Assembly (NCBI GenBank): GCA_963170055.1
Contig: CAUJGJ010000082.1
Location: forward strand, 1,592,501-1,607,500
DNA from: Halisarca cf. caerulea
Taxonomy: Eukaryota > Porifera > Demospongiae > Chondrillida > Halisarcidae
Length of the DNA: 15,000 nucleotides
Direction: 5' to 3'
The position numbers and the translations under genes were made by a program. The notes below the pieces were generated by a model. It made no database searches. It was not told the DNA's origin and saw only the letters and a program-made list of their open reading frames with translations. Positions 1 through 9,263 of this stretch are shown in pieces; the stretch's first letter is position 1, and each line of letters opens with the position of its first letter.

Positions 1-1
1 A

Positions 2-107
2 GGTTCTTCCCCGTCTCCAAGAAACCAAGCCAACCTAGCAGCTACTAACTCACCACAGTCAACCATGACCACAACAGAAGACAAATACCACAAGGAACAA
101 GAGTTAG
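2..107 (+). CDS. Gene A, first visible exon: N-terminal segment of the Roc-COR-Death protein (5' end uncertain)
   Basis: The frame is open from base 2 to a strong donor (TTAG|GTGAGT, GT at 108-109) and leaves one base over (phase 1), which fits the acceptor at 5123 exactly. The reading is Ser/Pro/Gln/Thr-rich and then polar: an ATG at 65 begins MTTTEDKYHKEQEL and runs into AAIEKGG of the next exon. The ATG has A at -3, so translation may start at 65 with 5' UTR before it. Because the frame stays open to the window edge, the exon could equally be internal, with more protein upstream. No domain is visible here; it would form a short disordered lead into the GTPase. The call depends on the phase match across a 5-kb intron, so an unseen exon in that intron would change the join. 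Confidence 0.55.
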
Positions 108-150
108 GTGAGTTTCGGCTAGGGCTTGAAATGTGGGCTTACTTCCAGTG

Positions 151-152
<2 letters not shown>

Positions 153-222
<70 letters not shown>
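153..222. repeat. (TG)35 microsatellite
   Basis: This is an uninterrupted TG array of 70 bp in the first intron of gene A, beginning 45 bp after the donor at 108. It makes runs of Cys/Val or His/Thr in the overlapping frames, which are not genes. Confidence 0.98.
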
Positions 223-223
<1 letters not shown>

Positions 224-289
224 ATGCTAAATGGTGTGACGGTAGGGGACATTCAGTGTGGATAATGTAACATGATTGCATATTAGGTT

Positions 290-765
290 GACCTCATATC
301 CCCACCTCACCTCCATCCTCCTCTCCCCACCTCACTGCCCTCTTCTTTTCCATCCTCCCCATCTATCTACCATCTTCCTCTACCTCACCTCCATCCTCCC
401 CACCTCACCCCAGTCATTCCCTATACCTCATAGCCACTCCCTACCCCACCCCACCTCCATCCACCCGGGCCCACCCCGCTCTACCTCCATCCCCCCCAAC
501 TAACCTCCATCCTCCCCACCTCACTGCCATCTTCCTCCACCTTATACCTCCATCCTCCCCACCTCACCGGCCTCCGTCATTTCCTATACCTCGAAGCCAT
601 ACTCCCCACCCCACCCCACCTCCATCCTCACCATGCACCCCGCTCTACCTCCATCCTCCCCACCTCTCCTTCATCCTCCCCACCTCACCTCCACCCTCCC
701 CACCCCACTCTACCTCCATCCTCCCCACCTCAAGTATCTCCATCCTTCCAACTAACCCTCCATCC
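290..765. repeat. Pyrimidine-rich minisatellite
   Basis: Degenerate tandem copies of a unit near CTCCATCCTCCCCACCTCAC (about 20 bp) run through this stretch, with insertions such as TACCTCATAGCCACTCCC and TACCTCGAAGCCATACTCCCC. The + strand is nearly free of G. It lies in gene A's first intron, and the short open frame over it is low-complexity Pro/Ser/His and not a gene. Confidence 0.9.
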
Positions 766-989
766 CCTTGTCCCTATGCACGTCCCCTACATCTCCAACT
801 TGCATGACCTCTGTCCTGTACCCAACATAGATGGAGACCCTTCTGCTGGTAGTTCATACTGGAAATCCCATGTGCACAGATATGAGAATGTTATGAGTAT
901 GTATGAAATGTAGTATTAAAGGGTGCTCCGTGAAAATGGAAACAACAAAATTTTATGCTGCAAAAATAATTTTTTATGTCACGTATACG

Positions 990-990
<1 letters not shown>

Positions 991-1042
<52 letters not shown>
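991..1042. repeat. (TG)26 microsatellite
   Basis: An uninterrupted TG array, followed by GCATGCACGTGCATGCATC, in gene A's first intron. Confidence 0.97.
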
Positions 1043-1043
<1 letters not shown>

Positions 1044-1108
1044 ATGCACGTGCATGCATCTAAATGTTTGAATGCTTAAGATTGCTCAAGCAGTCTTATT
1101 GTAATTTA

Positions 1109-1711
1109 CCGTATTCGCTCTAAACATACGTATTAGTTAGATTCCAATATTTTTCATCATTGTCTCAAATTATAGCGTATTGGAACAAAATGGACATTGG
1201 TGACGAAATACTAGAGAGTTTTGACGAACAATAGAATATGACGAATAGTAAGAGTTGCTTCGTGTACAGATGTAGAGAGAAATGGCAGGCCTGGAACAAT
1301 AACCACAGGTTTGAAGGTTTTAATGGCTGTGCGGGGATACAGTATAGCCGAGTGGCACCCGGAGTTGACGGATACTTTCGAATACGAGAAAGCAAACAAC
1401 AACGAGCTGGAAAAAGTCCTTCAGCGTGCGCTTGGGTTTAGGGGGAGAGATTACAGCTTCCGGGCTTCGCGTTCACTGTCACTCAAACTTCAAGAACATG
1501 CAATCACAGATGCCATGGTCAAGCAGAGCTCGCTGGAGTTAGGCCACATGGCACTCTATAGTGACGGAATATGCCTTTGTAACGAAAAATAGAGTCATAC
1601 TCTAAAAATAGACTACAACACTATTCGTCAACTGTTACAAAAGAATTGTAGTTTCCCTTGTTCTTAAGAGCTGACGAAATTAGAAACGACGTATTTTTAG
1701 AGCGAATACAG
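1109..1711. mobile_element. 603-bp non-autonomous TIR element (MITE-like) with TA duplication
   Basis: The ends are inverted repeats: CCGTATTCGCTCTAAACATA at 1109 and, on the other strand from 1711, CTGTATTCGCTCTAAAAATA; both go on with CGT, giving 21 of 23 matches. TA flanks both ends (1107-1108 and 1712-1713), as with Tc1/mariner-like and pogo-like target sites. The inside has repeated GACGAA words and a 93-codon open frame (1311-1592, first ATG at 1323) with more GC than its surroundings. That frame shows no transposase motif such as DDE. The element lies in an intron and carries no visible means to move itself. Confidence 0.85.
1311..1592 (+). other. Open frame inside the 603-bp element, unrecognised
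   Basis: A frame of 93 codons (first ATG 1323) reads MAVRGYSIAEWHPELTDTFE and ends CLCNEK before TAG at 1590-1592. Composition is protein-like and richer in GC than the rest of the element, as if a host or transposon exon had been picked up. I find no known motif. It could be chance, or a remnant of the parent element's coding region. Confidence 0.25.
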
Positions 1712-1740
1712 TATGTACAGTTGTCAGTATGTTACTCCAT

Positions 1741-1769
1741 AGACACTATATACTACGTGTATAGTGTCT
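1741..1769. repeat. Short hairpin
   Basis: AGACACTATA at 1741-1750 is matched exactly by its reverse complement at 1760-1769, with a 9-nt loop. It lies 30 bp outside the 3' end of the 603-bp element and has no visible role. Confidence 0.7.
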
Positions 1770-1977
1770 TTGGTTATATACTCCTAGCTAGACATATTCA
1801 TGGATTAACTGTGTTATAAACATCAGCATAATATTGTGCATGAAAAGCACTAATTAAATTGCTCAGATGTGTATGGTAACAATAGTGTTGCTATATTTTA
1901 CCAATATTCCAATCATTAGGTAATAACATTGCAGAAGAATCATTCCAAAAGAAGTATATAGAAGGTGAGAACAAATA

Positions 1978-2587
1978 CAGTGGTACCTGTTTTGAGGGAC
2001 CACACTGTGGTTCCAAAAGAAGCGGTCTCTCAAGACAGGTGGTCTCTCATTTGAGGTTCACCCAAAATAGGCATTATAATAATACTATATAATAATAATA
2101 CTATACTAAGTGCACTCAAGTCTTTTATATAAGTGGGGACTTGCTTATAACCCTTTTATACCTTCTTTTCTGCTCTCTGGACAATTTTAACCCATCTTTT
2201 TATAAAGATAGGACACTTCCTTTTAATTTCCCTCAGTACTCCAGCTCTAATTGGCCAGAATCTATTACGAGATGGGAAATAAAATGGTTGCCCGTCGATG
2301 TCCGCGCTTCCATCGCAGCTATTCTTGTAACCTATTGATGGTAAAAAACACTTGCATTTGTGAAAGGAAGGATTATACCTATTATTCTATGAGAAGTCCT
2401 CCAAGAGTGGTCGCTTACTACAGGTAATGTTGTCTTATTTTCAACCAATTGCCCTGGTTGCTGGTCGCGTTTACAGGTGGTCGTTCTTCAAAGGTAAAAA
2501 TTTATTACTGAACGACAGTGCCTTAAAATGTGGTCTTTAAAAAAGGTGATTGCTCATGGCAGTGATCTCTCAAAACAGGTACCAATG
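1978..2587. mobile_element. 610-bp TIR element, CAGTGGTACC family
   Basis: The left end is CAGTGGTACCTGTTTTGAGG and the right end, read in reverse, is CATTGGTACCTGTTTTGAGA; about 23 of 26 bases match. TA lies on both sides (1976-1977 and 2588-2589). The inside repeats degenerate units around ACAGGTGGTC and GGTCTCTC in both senses (for example 2022-2050, 2410-2426, 2470-2500, 2530-2580), so the element seems built of multiplied end sequences. The 65-codon frame within it is not convincing as a gene. A shorter relative is at 8894-9089. Confidence 0.82.
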
Positions 2588-2822
2588 TATAGTTTATCTG
2601 ACATACGATACAAATCATAAGAAACTGAATGTTCCGTCGTGTCTGTCCTGGGTTTCCGTTCCGTTTTTTTCCTTTGAAACGGAGGTGAACCGACACTTGT
2701 CTTATTGTGAAGCGACAAATTCCAGTGATCTATGAATATCATTATCCAAGTGCACACTGAATTAAATGCAGAAGAAATTGGTGTAGTTTCCCGCGGTGTC
2801 TACCAGATTTTCACTTTAAATT

Positions 2823-3000
2823 TTAGTAATGGCTACCCTCTCTGGTGGCTTCAAGAGCTAGCATATCCTCAACTTTGTTAAGCAGTGCCCTTCTAGCGAT
2901 ATCTTTTGAACCATGTCGGCATTGCTTGGCTCCAAATGATGGAAATAAACAACTTGCTGCTGCACGTATCTCAAGAACACCACCTCCGAATAACTGAATA
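2823..3000 (-). pseudogene. Possible minus-strand terminal-exon relic
   Basis: On the minus strand an acceptor-like CATATATTCAG is followed by an open frame LFGGGVLEIRAAASCLFPSF and on (AKQCRHGSKDIARRALLNKV, then EDMLALEATREGSHY) to a stop near 2823. The residue mix looks like a real protein, unlike most spurious frames here, and the whole open frame extends to 3077. I do not recognise the family. It sits inside gene A's first intron on the opposite strand and could be a nested exon, a retrocopy scrap or chance. Confidence 0.3.
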
Positions 3001-3099
3001 TATGCAAGTAACACTAGCTGGATTCCAAAACTCAGACACCAACTAAAATTAATAAGCTCTAAAATGTCACTTAACATTAGTTATACTGTGACAGCGAAT

Positions 3100-5123
3100 T
3101 TCTTCAAATACCTTATAAAATCAAATTTATCAGGTGCTAACATGCAGGTGCAAGTGAAGGATGGACAGAGATAGACATCCATTCCGTCCACGTCTCAGGT
3201 CCGTCTTGCACTCAGTTTTTTTTATGATTTGTACCATAGTGCATACCAGACAAGTAATGATATTTGCATTGGAGTATTTATTGCCCGAGTCCTGAGGGTG
3301 CAAAGAGCAAAATTAATGCATATTATAATACTTGATCATAAGCATGCATTGAAGTGCCTTCTCTCTGTGCATGCCCAGATCAAAAAACTTGCCACATTCT
3401 GCAATGTTTCAAGAATGTTTTTAGCAATGTAGTAACAAGCTTGTAACTTGCATGTTACAGGGAAGAAAACAGCAGTTATACACCTTGAAATTGAAACTGT
3501 ACTTGCCATGTTTCTCCCATGTAACTACCATGTCAACAGCAAGTAACTACCATATTTTCTGCTATACAGTTGATATAAAATAATGTACTAATACATGCTA
3601 TATGTTCTATTACAACAATAATACAGAATGAAATAAGTCAATCCCCATCAATATTGAAATTCAAATCCAAACATTTACTAGGCAAAGATTTGAAAAAATG
3701 TGGTTTTCTCAACATTGACATCGTACATAAGCAAGATAAGATGGTTTCGTCTACTATATATGGCATCTTTACGTATCTCTCCGTCCAGTATACGTTCCTT
3801 TGTTACCTCCATATTCAGCTGTTATTCAAGCAATTTAACTTGATTTGGCTATCTAGAAATATACAGACATTTGAAATGTTATAACATGATGGCTAAAGCC
3901 AATTAGCATCTAACAAATGACAGCGCAGTAACTCACTTAAGATTACAGAGAACCAATGCCGACATGTTTATAAAATTAAAATTTCGGCTTCTTCTCTTCC
4001 ACATGAACATCAGCATGCACGTTCGTTTTCAGGTCCAAGTCGCTCCGAGGCAGCACACTGTACATGCTATCTTATAGAACCAAGCTATACGCTAGCTTTC
4101 TTTCTTTCTATGCTCTTTCTATACCTTCGAATTTGAATGTAGCATTCCTTCGCGCATGGGTAGAAGGCATGTTGCTATCACATGACATCACCTTTTCAGT
4201 CCACATAGAAAGCTTAGAACATGCATGCTCAGACCGTAGATAACACTTATGCTTAGACATGAACCCCTTGGAGATGATCTGCATCTACAACTACTGTTAC
4301 TACTAAGGTTAAGCTAAGCAAGCTGCACACAACAAACTGTGACAGAATATAGGGCTGCAAACGCACGGCTTAGCCGGGATTGGATGTACTAGGAATCACT
4401 GTATGGCAGCCCAGCATTAGTTCCGAAAACTACTTCTGAATCATGGTAATAAGGTGGAGATCGATGATTATTGCATAGGGCTACGCAGACTTGTGGATGA
4501 GCATACATGTGTCGGACCAGATGGATATATAGGTCTAGATAAGCAAGGACAGAAGGGCATGGGCTATAGAGATGATGCACAGCTTGGTCTGGTATAGCCC
4601 TCTGAGTGCAGTGTGAAAATTCCAATACATCCCACATTTTCAACTTGAATAGCATTGCATTATTATAACCCATATGCATGGTGCAGAAATTTGTGCACTA
4701 GCTGAACCCATGCAGTCTGGGCTGTCTAGCCTTATGCCTGTCTGTCCAGACCAATGCCCATCTTGCCCTATACCAGTCTGCAATTTCTGTACTGTAACAG
4801 TTATGGACTCTATGCTTTCCTTTTCTTGGTAAATTCTGTACAGTGTTAAGCATGCATGCATGGTGGTTACCTGCTTGTTTCAAGCATGTAAATGGCCTGT
4901 GGATATCATTTTGGGTAAAATCTTGTTGCAGCAGCCATGAAACATGGTTGGAAAGTCAAATCAAGTTTGTAACATGGTTGTTTTGTCCTGCAAACATGGT
5001 TGTAATTGACCTGGGACATGTCCTGTATCTGCCATATTATTAATTGCTATAATATTAACAATATCTAGATTTGTTAGCTGCACTAACTGTTTGTATATAT
5101 ACCTGTTGCATATACACATACAG
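3100..5123. other. Rest of gene A intron 1, no gene seen
   Basis: This AT-rich sequence has scattered short open frames on both strands without protein-like composition. Near 4938-5008 the phrase ACATGGTTG occurs three times. A pyrimidine stretch (CTTTCTTTCTTTCTATGC) lies near 4096-4113. No coding exon, RNA gene or complete transposable element can be supported. Confidence 0.6.
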
Positions 5124-7271
5124 CTGCCATTGAGAAAGGAGGATCTGTTGAGGTGGAGATAGTGAAATGTGTCACACTAGGACCTCCAGAGGCAGGCAAG
5201 ACCCAGTTGAAGAGAGCTCTCACTGGTAACATGGAGGAGTCTACAGAGAGTACTCCTGTGTCCACAGGTGCCGAGGTGATCATGGAGAGGTACTTTGAGG
5301 GCGAATTGACATGGGAGCCCATGGGAACGTTTGAGCTGCAGTCTGCTTTGCACAGAACAGTTGATGTGGATGAGTATAATGTTAAACCCAAAAAACCTAC
5401 AGAAAGTAATGTGTCTAAAGTCCATGTATCCATTGAGAAACCCTCAGTCACTCCTTACCCGGCAATAATAGAAGATCCTATGCCAGAAGTGGGGAATGAC
5501 AGTACTGAGGGATTAAGAAAAGATTTGATTGAAAAATTTACAGATTTACGAAGGAGAGTTTTAGATAACGTTTCTAAGTCACAAGGCGATAGACACCTCA
5601 ATGGTGTACGGATCATCCACTTTGTAGACAGTGGAGGTCAGCCATCCTTCTTTGACCTCCATCCTGTTGTCTCCACATCACGTGCTGTCTACCTAATTGT
5701 CTACAACTCAGCTGAAGGTCTGGATGCTCGGCCGAAGATCACTTATCGGAGGCCGGGAGATTCCCCTTCGCAACAAAGAAGGGAAATACCCAATCCCAAA
5801 CAAACTAATCTAGATCTGATCAAATCATCTCTGCTTACACTTGATCACTGCACTAGCAAGTTCATAAGGCTGGAAGAGAAAGCCAGAAGATATCTAAATA
5901 TTATTGATATTCCCACAAACCCCACTACACAGCTCCCAGCTGTTATTGTTGGTTCAAGATCAAGCAGTCGTCAACACAAGACTTTTGACAGTGATGTCAT
6001 AAGGAGGCATTGCTGTCACATCCCCATGTGCCGTGATAATGTAATGGGGAAGGTACATTTCGTAGAGAGTAGAAAACCTATGAGTGGAATAAATGAGCTG
6101 CGTGATGCACTAAAGAAGGTAGATTGTAAATTTAGGATTAAACATTTTCCATTGAAGTGGTTCCAGTGCCAGTTAGTGTTCTGGTCAGCAGACGATCCAC
6201 AGTTCTTTGCACTACCCTACTCTAATCTTCAAGCTCTCTGTCAAAAAGGTGGTTTTGTTTCAGGGGATGAAGAGTTTAGAGCACTTGTGACCACATTCCA
6301 CATGCTAGGAATCTTCAGCTGTCCAGATCTAGATCTCCCTGATGTAGACGAAGAATTACTTCCCCTCTCACCTGTGTTCACCAATCCGGATGTCCTCTTT
6401 AAACAAGTAACCACTTTGTTAGAAGTCCCCTTCCTGAATCCATTGGAATATGACAAGAATGGCCCTGCAATTGATAAGCTTCAGAAGAGTGGGATCACCA
6501 CACGAGAATCTCTCACTTTATTAGGAATTCCAGACACCATTGGATCTTTCTGTGGTTTTCACTCTTACCTGCTAAAATTTTTGCTAAAATGGGGGCTAGC
6601 TGCAGAGTTGAAGGAGTCTGGCTGCTTGTCAGGGAGTGGATGTGGTCAGCTACTTCATAGAGAACTCTTCATTCCTTCCATTCTGCTTCCTCGTAAGGAT
6701 TATAACTTTGCCCTGCCCCCCGGTTTTGCTGCTCTTCCATCATTTGCCTTGACTATTTTGAAAACAAAGGAGGACGACTATTGCATCCCTCAAGGTCTTT
6801 TTCCGCACTTTATTGTTAACATCATGAATCGCCATGAGGAGGGATATCTTATAAAGGTTGCAAGGCATGAGGCAGAGATACGATGTCGTGATGTTCTTGC
6901 AATCACCAAGAAAGCCAATAAGGGAACTGAGCTTCCCTACACAATATATGTGGTCGATAACATTGATCACATTTCTGTACATATCACCTTAGCTCGGAAA
7001 GGCAGAGACTGCACCGGCTGTCACTCCGATTGCTGCACTATTGTTAATGATCTAAAGGCTTCCTTAGAGAAAGCTTATTCTCATTTGTTCAGAGACGAAG
7101 GTACCTCCTCAGTGATCATTGGATGCCAGTGTACTTGTGATGAAGCTAAGACCTGTCACTTGGCTCAGCTGGATTGCTACGATCAAGTCCTTCGCTGTCT
7201 GCTCCCTGACAGGGGACGTGATGTGGAAATAGAGTTCTGTGATACGTTAAAGAGAATATTCCCAGCACATG
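5124..7271 (+). CDS. Gene A, main exon: Ras-like/Roc GTPase plus COR-like region and Cys-rich end
   Basis: This exon of 2148 nt follows acceptor CATACAG|CT at 5123 and ends at donor CATG|GTTAGT (GT at 7272); both borders are phase 1, and a TAG follows at 7274 if unspliced. Numbering from the Val codon at 5153, residues 3-9 form a beta strand, 10-17 are the P-loop GPPEAGKT, and STGA near 37-40 is a likely G2 region. DSGGQ at 159-163 is the G3 motif, followed by the strand AVYLIVYNS. The expected G4 (NKxD or THxD) is replaced by VGSRSSS at 266-272. Residues 327-480 (FPLKWFQCQLVFW, then FRALVTTFHMLGIF) look like the winged-helix part of COR, and 505-560 (LFIPSILLP, IPQGLFPHFIVNIM) like its second half. 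Residues 620-682 are Cys-rich. Roc-COR modules are GTP-regulated dimer switches in ROCO and DAPK1-type proteins. No leucine-rich repeats are seen, although more protein could lie upstream of the window. Confidence 0.85.
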
Positions 7272-7874
7272 GTTAGTGAGCATAATACAGTGTGCAGGCC
7301 TACACAATACATGCCATGCATGTGTGTGTGCATTTGCGAGTACACATGTGTGCATGTATGTATAACAGCCTGCATGCAGCACGAACGCATGTACTTAGAC
7401 TGTTGACCTGTAGATCTAAGTGTGCATGTGTTGTGTGCATGACTGTTACACATGCAGGCCAATGATATTTTGGTTAAAGTATAGCATTTGCACCATGTAT
7501 GCACATGCATGCATATGTTGTATTGTATTGTGATTGTTTCATCAAACTTCAAGACTTATATAATACTGTAATTATCCCATCAACCATTGCATGATTTGAT
7601 TTTGGAACCCCGAACCCATGCATTACTATAATATACATATGATAGCATCCACATAAGTGCATGCACGTGTCTGTTTGGTGGTTTGAATCATTCTGTGGGT
7701 AAATGTACGCATGAAATGCCTCACCCATGCATGCACGCACATGAGTATGATACAATTAATGTGCATGTGTACTTACGTACATATGCATGTCTCTGTGATT
7801 GTGCATGCATCAGGATGAGAGGGTATGTGCATTGTGTACCCACGCATATCTTATTTGTGTGTTGGTGTTCACAG
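7272..7874 (+). other. Gene A intron 2, rich in TGCATG
   Basis: The 603-nt intron carries many TGCATG/GCATGCA words (near 7316, 7352, 7373, 7426, 7435, 7506, 7588, 7661, 7728, 7761, 7784 and 7803, among others) mixed with alternating purine-pyrimidine runs. UGCAUG is the RBFOX family's splice-regulatory word, but the word is common across this genome, so enrichment is unproven. No coding exon is seen. Confidence 0.6.
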
Positions 7875-7976
7875 GTCCTAGGAAGAGATCACCTCCAGGC
7901 CCCTCTGCATCCATATCTTCTACAAAAAAGAAATTCACAATGTGTTCGGATGATAGAGAAATACCTTATTGCCAAG
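7875..7976 (+). CDS. Gene A, small linker exon (basic, Pro/Ser/Lys-rich)
   Basis: A 102-nt exon lies between acceptor GTTCACAG|GT (7874) and donor CCAAG|GTAACC (GT at 7977). It is phase 1 at both ends, so including or skipping it keeps the frame. With the G left by the previous exon it reads GPRKRSPPGPSASISSTKKK and then FTMCSDDREIPYCQ. The PRKRSPP and STKKK runs are basic and likely disordered; they could act as a nuclear-localisation or phosphorylation segment, but that is only inferred from composition. It links the COR/Cys-rich region to the Death domain. Its upstream intron is unusually dense in TGCATG. It is an obvious candidate for an alternative cassette exon. Confidence 0.7.
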
Positions 7977-8584
7977 GTAACCATTACTTTTAGTTTGCAG
8001 TGAAGCGTGCATGCATGTACATAATGACCACTCACGGAACCAAATAATCATGATCTTTATAGACTTGTGTATACATGGTGACCATCCTCATAATATGTAA
8101 AGGTGCCATAGTGTATTCAATCAATCATTATTTGAGTGCACCATGTATTTATTATAATTGCTTTAGAATGGTTCCTGGATGACCTTGTATGTGCAGTGGT
8201 CCTGCTATACAGGTGCCCTTTATTAGGTTTAGCTGCATGTGTACATGTATGCTTTTCTCTGCTAGCCCTGTATTCTGTGCATACAAGCACACCCAGCTTT
8301 GCCCAACATGCAATGCCAGTGTAGTTCTTGTGTTTGGCCAAATTTGAAGGTAAAGTGGAACCTCTGTATAGTCCGACACTTCTATAATTCAACATTCTCT
8401 CTAATCCGACCATGTTATGAGGTACAGTCACCATGTTTGACTGTACTAAGAAGCACTGTATAATCCAACAACCTCTGTAATCTGACATCAATTTTGTGTC
8501 CAATGGAGTGTCGGATTATGGAGGTTTCACTGTAATAGCTTTACACTTCTGTTTTTAAATTCTGTCCTTTTTGTTATTATATAG
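7977..8584 (+). other. Gene A intron 3
   Basis: This 608-nt intron has donor GTAACC and acceptor TTATTATATAG. It contains the 180-bp inverted-repeat element at 8353-8532 close to the acceptor. The rest shows no gene; the open frames at 8117-8503 on the minus strand are chance reads. Confidence 0.65.
8353..8532. mobile_element. 180-bp TIR element, CAGTGGAACCTC type
   Basis: The left end AAGTGGAACCTCTGTATAGT is followed by CCGACACT. The right end read in reverse is CAGTGAAACCTCCATAATCC, followed by GACACTCC. They match with a small indel. TA occurs at both borders (8351-8352 and 8533-8534). Inside, phrases like CTGTATAATCCAACAACCTC and TAATCCGAC repeat the end sequence. No coding capacity. Confidence 0.78.
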
Positions 8585-8863
8585 CACTGCAGGGAGACAG
8601 TGATTCAGACATTATCGATTCGGCTGACGATTTTATCAAATATGTGGATAGCATGACCACTAATCTTGAACTTCTTGGTGGAGCTTTGAGAGTTGGTAAC
8701 CAAGCAGATGCTATTGTCTCTAGTTCTGGAAATCCACATTCAAAATGCATTAAGATTCTAAGGGCATGGTTTGATGCAACTCCTGAACCAACATGGACTA
8801 AATTCTGTGAAAAACTTGAAGTATCTCAAGCGTTTGCTCACTTAAGATCCACTATTGAGAAAG
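8585..8863 (+). CDS. Gene A, Death-domain exon
   Basis: A 279-nt exon runs from acceptor TTATATAG|CA (8584) to donor GAAAG|GTATGA (GT at 8864), phase 1 at both ends. It begins ALQGDSDSDIIDSADDF, an acidic lead, and continues as one complete Death domain of about 75 residues. The pattern LELLGGALRV, then KCIKILRAWFDATPEPTWTKFCEKL, then HLRSTIEK matches the Death fold: a helix-1 LG, a central hydrophobic helix with W, the conserved TW before helix 5, and an ending LRSTI helix. Death domains bind each other to build signalling complexes. The exon resembles the Death exon of gene B (13453-13707) at about 34 of 80 aligned residues, so the two probably come from one duplicated module. A CARD or DED is less likely, given the W and TW placement. 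Confidence 0.82.
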
Positions 8864-8893
8864 GTATGACTTGCCATGCATGCATTGTAATTA

Positions 8894-9089
8894 CAGTGGT
8901 ACCCCCTTTGAGAGACCACCATCGTGAAAGACCACCCCTTTTTCAAGACTGAATTTGCTGGTTACACAGATGTGTATGTGCCCCATATTAATCCTATAGC
9001 CCCCCCCCCCCCCCTCCAAGAGCCCACTTCCCTTAAAAGACTACCTTTCACGTGTCCCTAAGGGTGGTCTCTCCAAAGGGGTACTACTG
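8894..9089. mobile_element. 196-bp TIR element, CAGTGGTACC family, with C15 tract
   Basis: CAGTGGTACCCCCTTTGAGA at the left end matches CAGTAGTACCCCTTTGGAGA read in reverse from the right end, and GACCACC follows on both sides. TA flanks both borders (8892-8893 and 9090-9091). An inner pair (GTGAAAGACCACC near 8924 and its inverted form AGACTACCTTTCAC near 9037) echoes the ends. A run of about 15 C near 9001-9015 is in the middle. It starts only 30 bp after the Death-exon donor, in gene A's intron 4, and shares its end with the 610-bp element at 1978. Confidence 0.85.
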
Positions 9090-9263
9090 TACTACATAAA
9101 TTGTACAACAATATAGTATGTAGCTACCAGAGATTTTTTAACTGCAAAATTTTAGGATTTTATTTCAGACATCATGTCTACGTCGATCAGGCTCACGTAT
9201 ACAGTACGTATACATGCACACAAGGCAACTGCACCATTGCTTGTTCTTTTGTTGCAATTGCAG

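Noticed and set aside
45..281. Open frames over the TG arrays (here and near 13040-13447 and 14654-14998)
   Set aside because: They are His/Thr or Cys/Val runs made by the dinucleotide repeat and have no other protein-like sequence.
3145..3213. Possible hairpin RNA with arms GTGCAAG/CTTGCAC
   Set aside because: Only the outer seven bases pair well; the rest has large bulges, unlike a microRNA precursor.
4031..4133. Acceptor-like TTCGTTTTCAG followed by a phase-1 open frame ending LYLRI stop
   Set aside because: The frame is short, Leu/Phe-rich from a pyrimidine stretch, and lacks any domain; gene A joins well without it.
5083..7382. Minus-strand open frames beneath the large GTPase exon and its end
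   Set aside because: They are shadows of the + strand reading frame, without recognisable motifs, while the + frame has P-loop, G3 and COR patterns.
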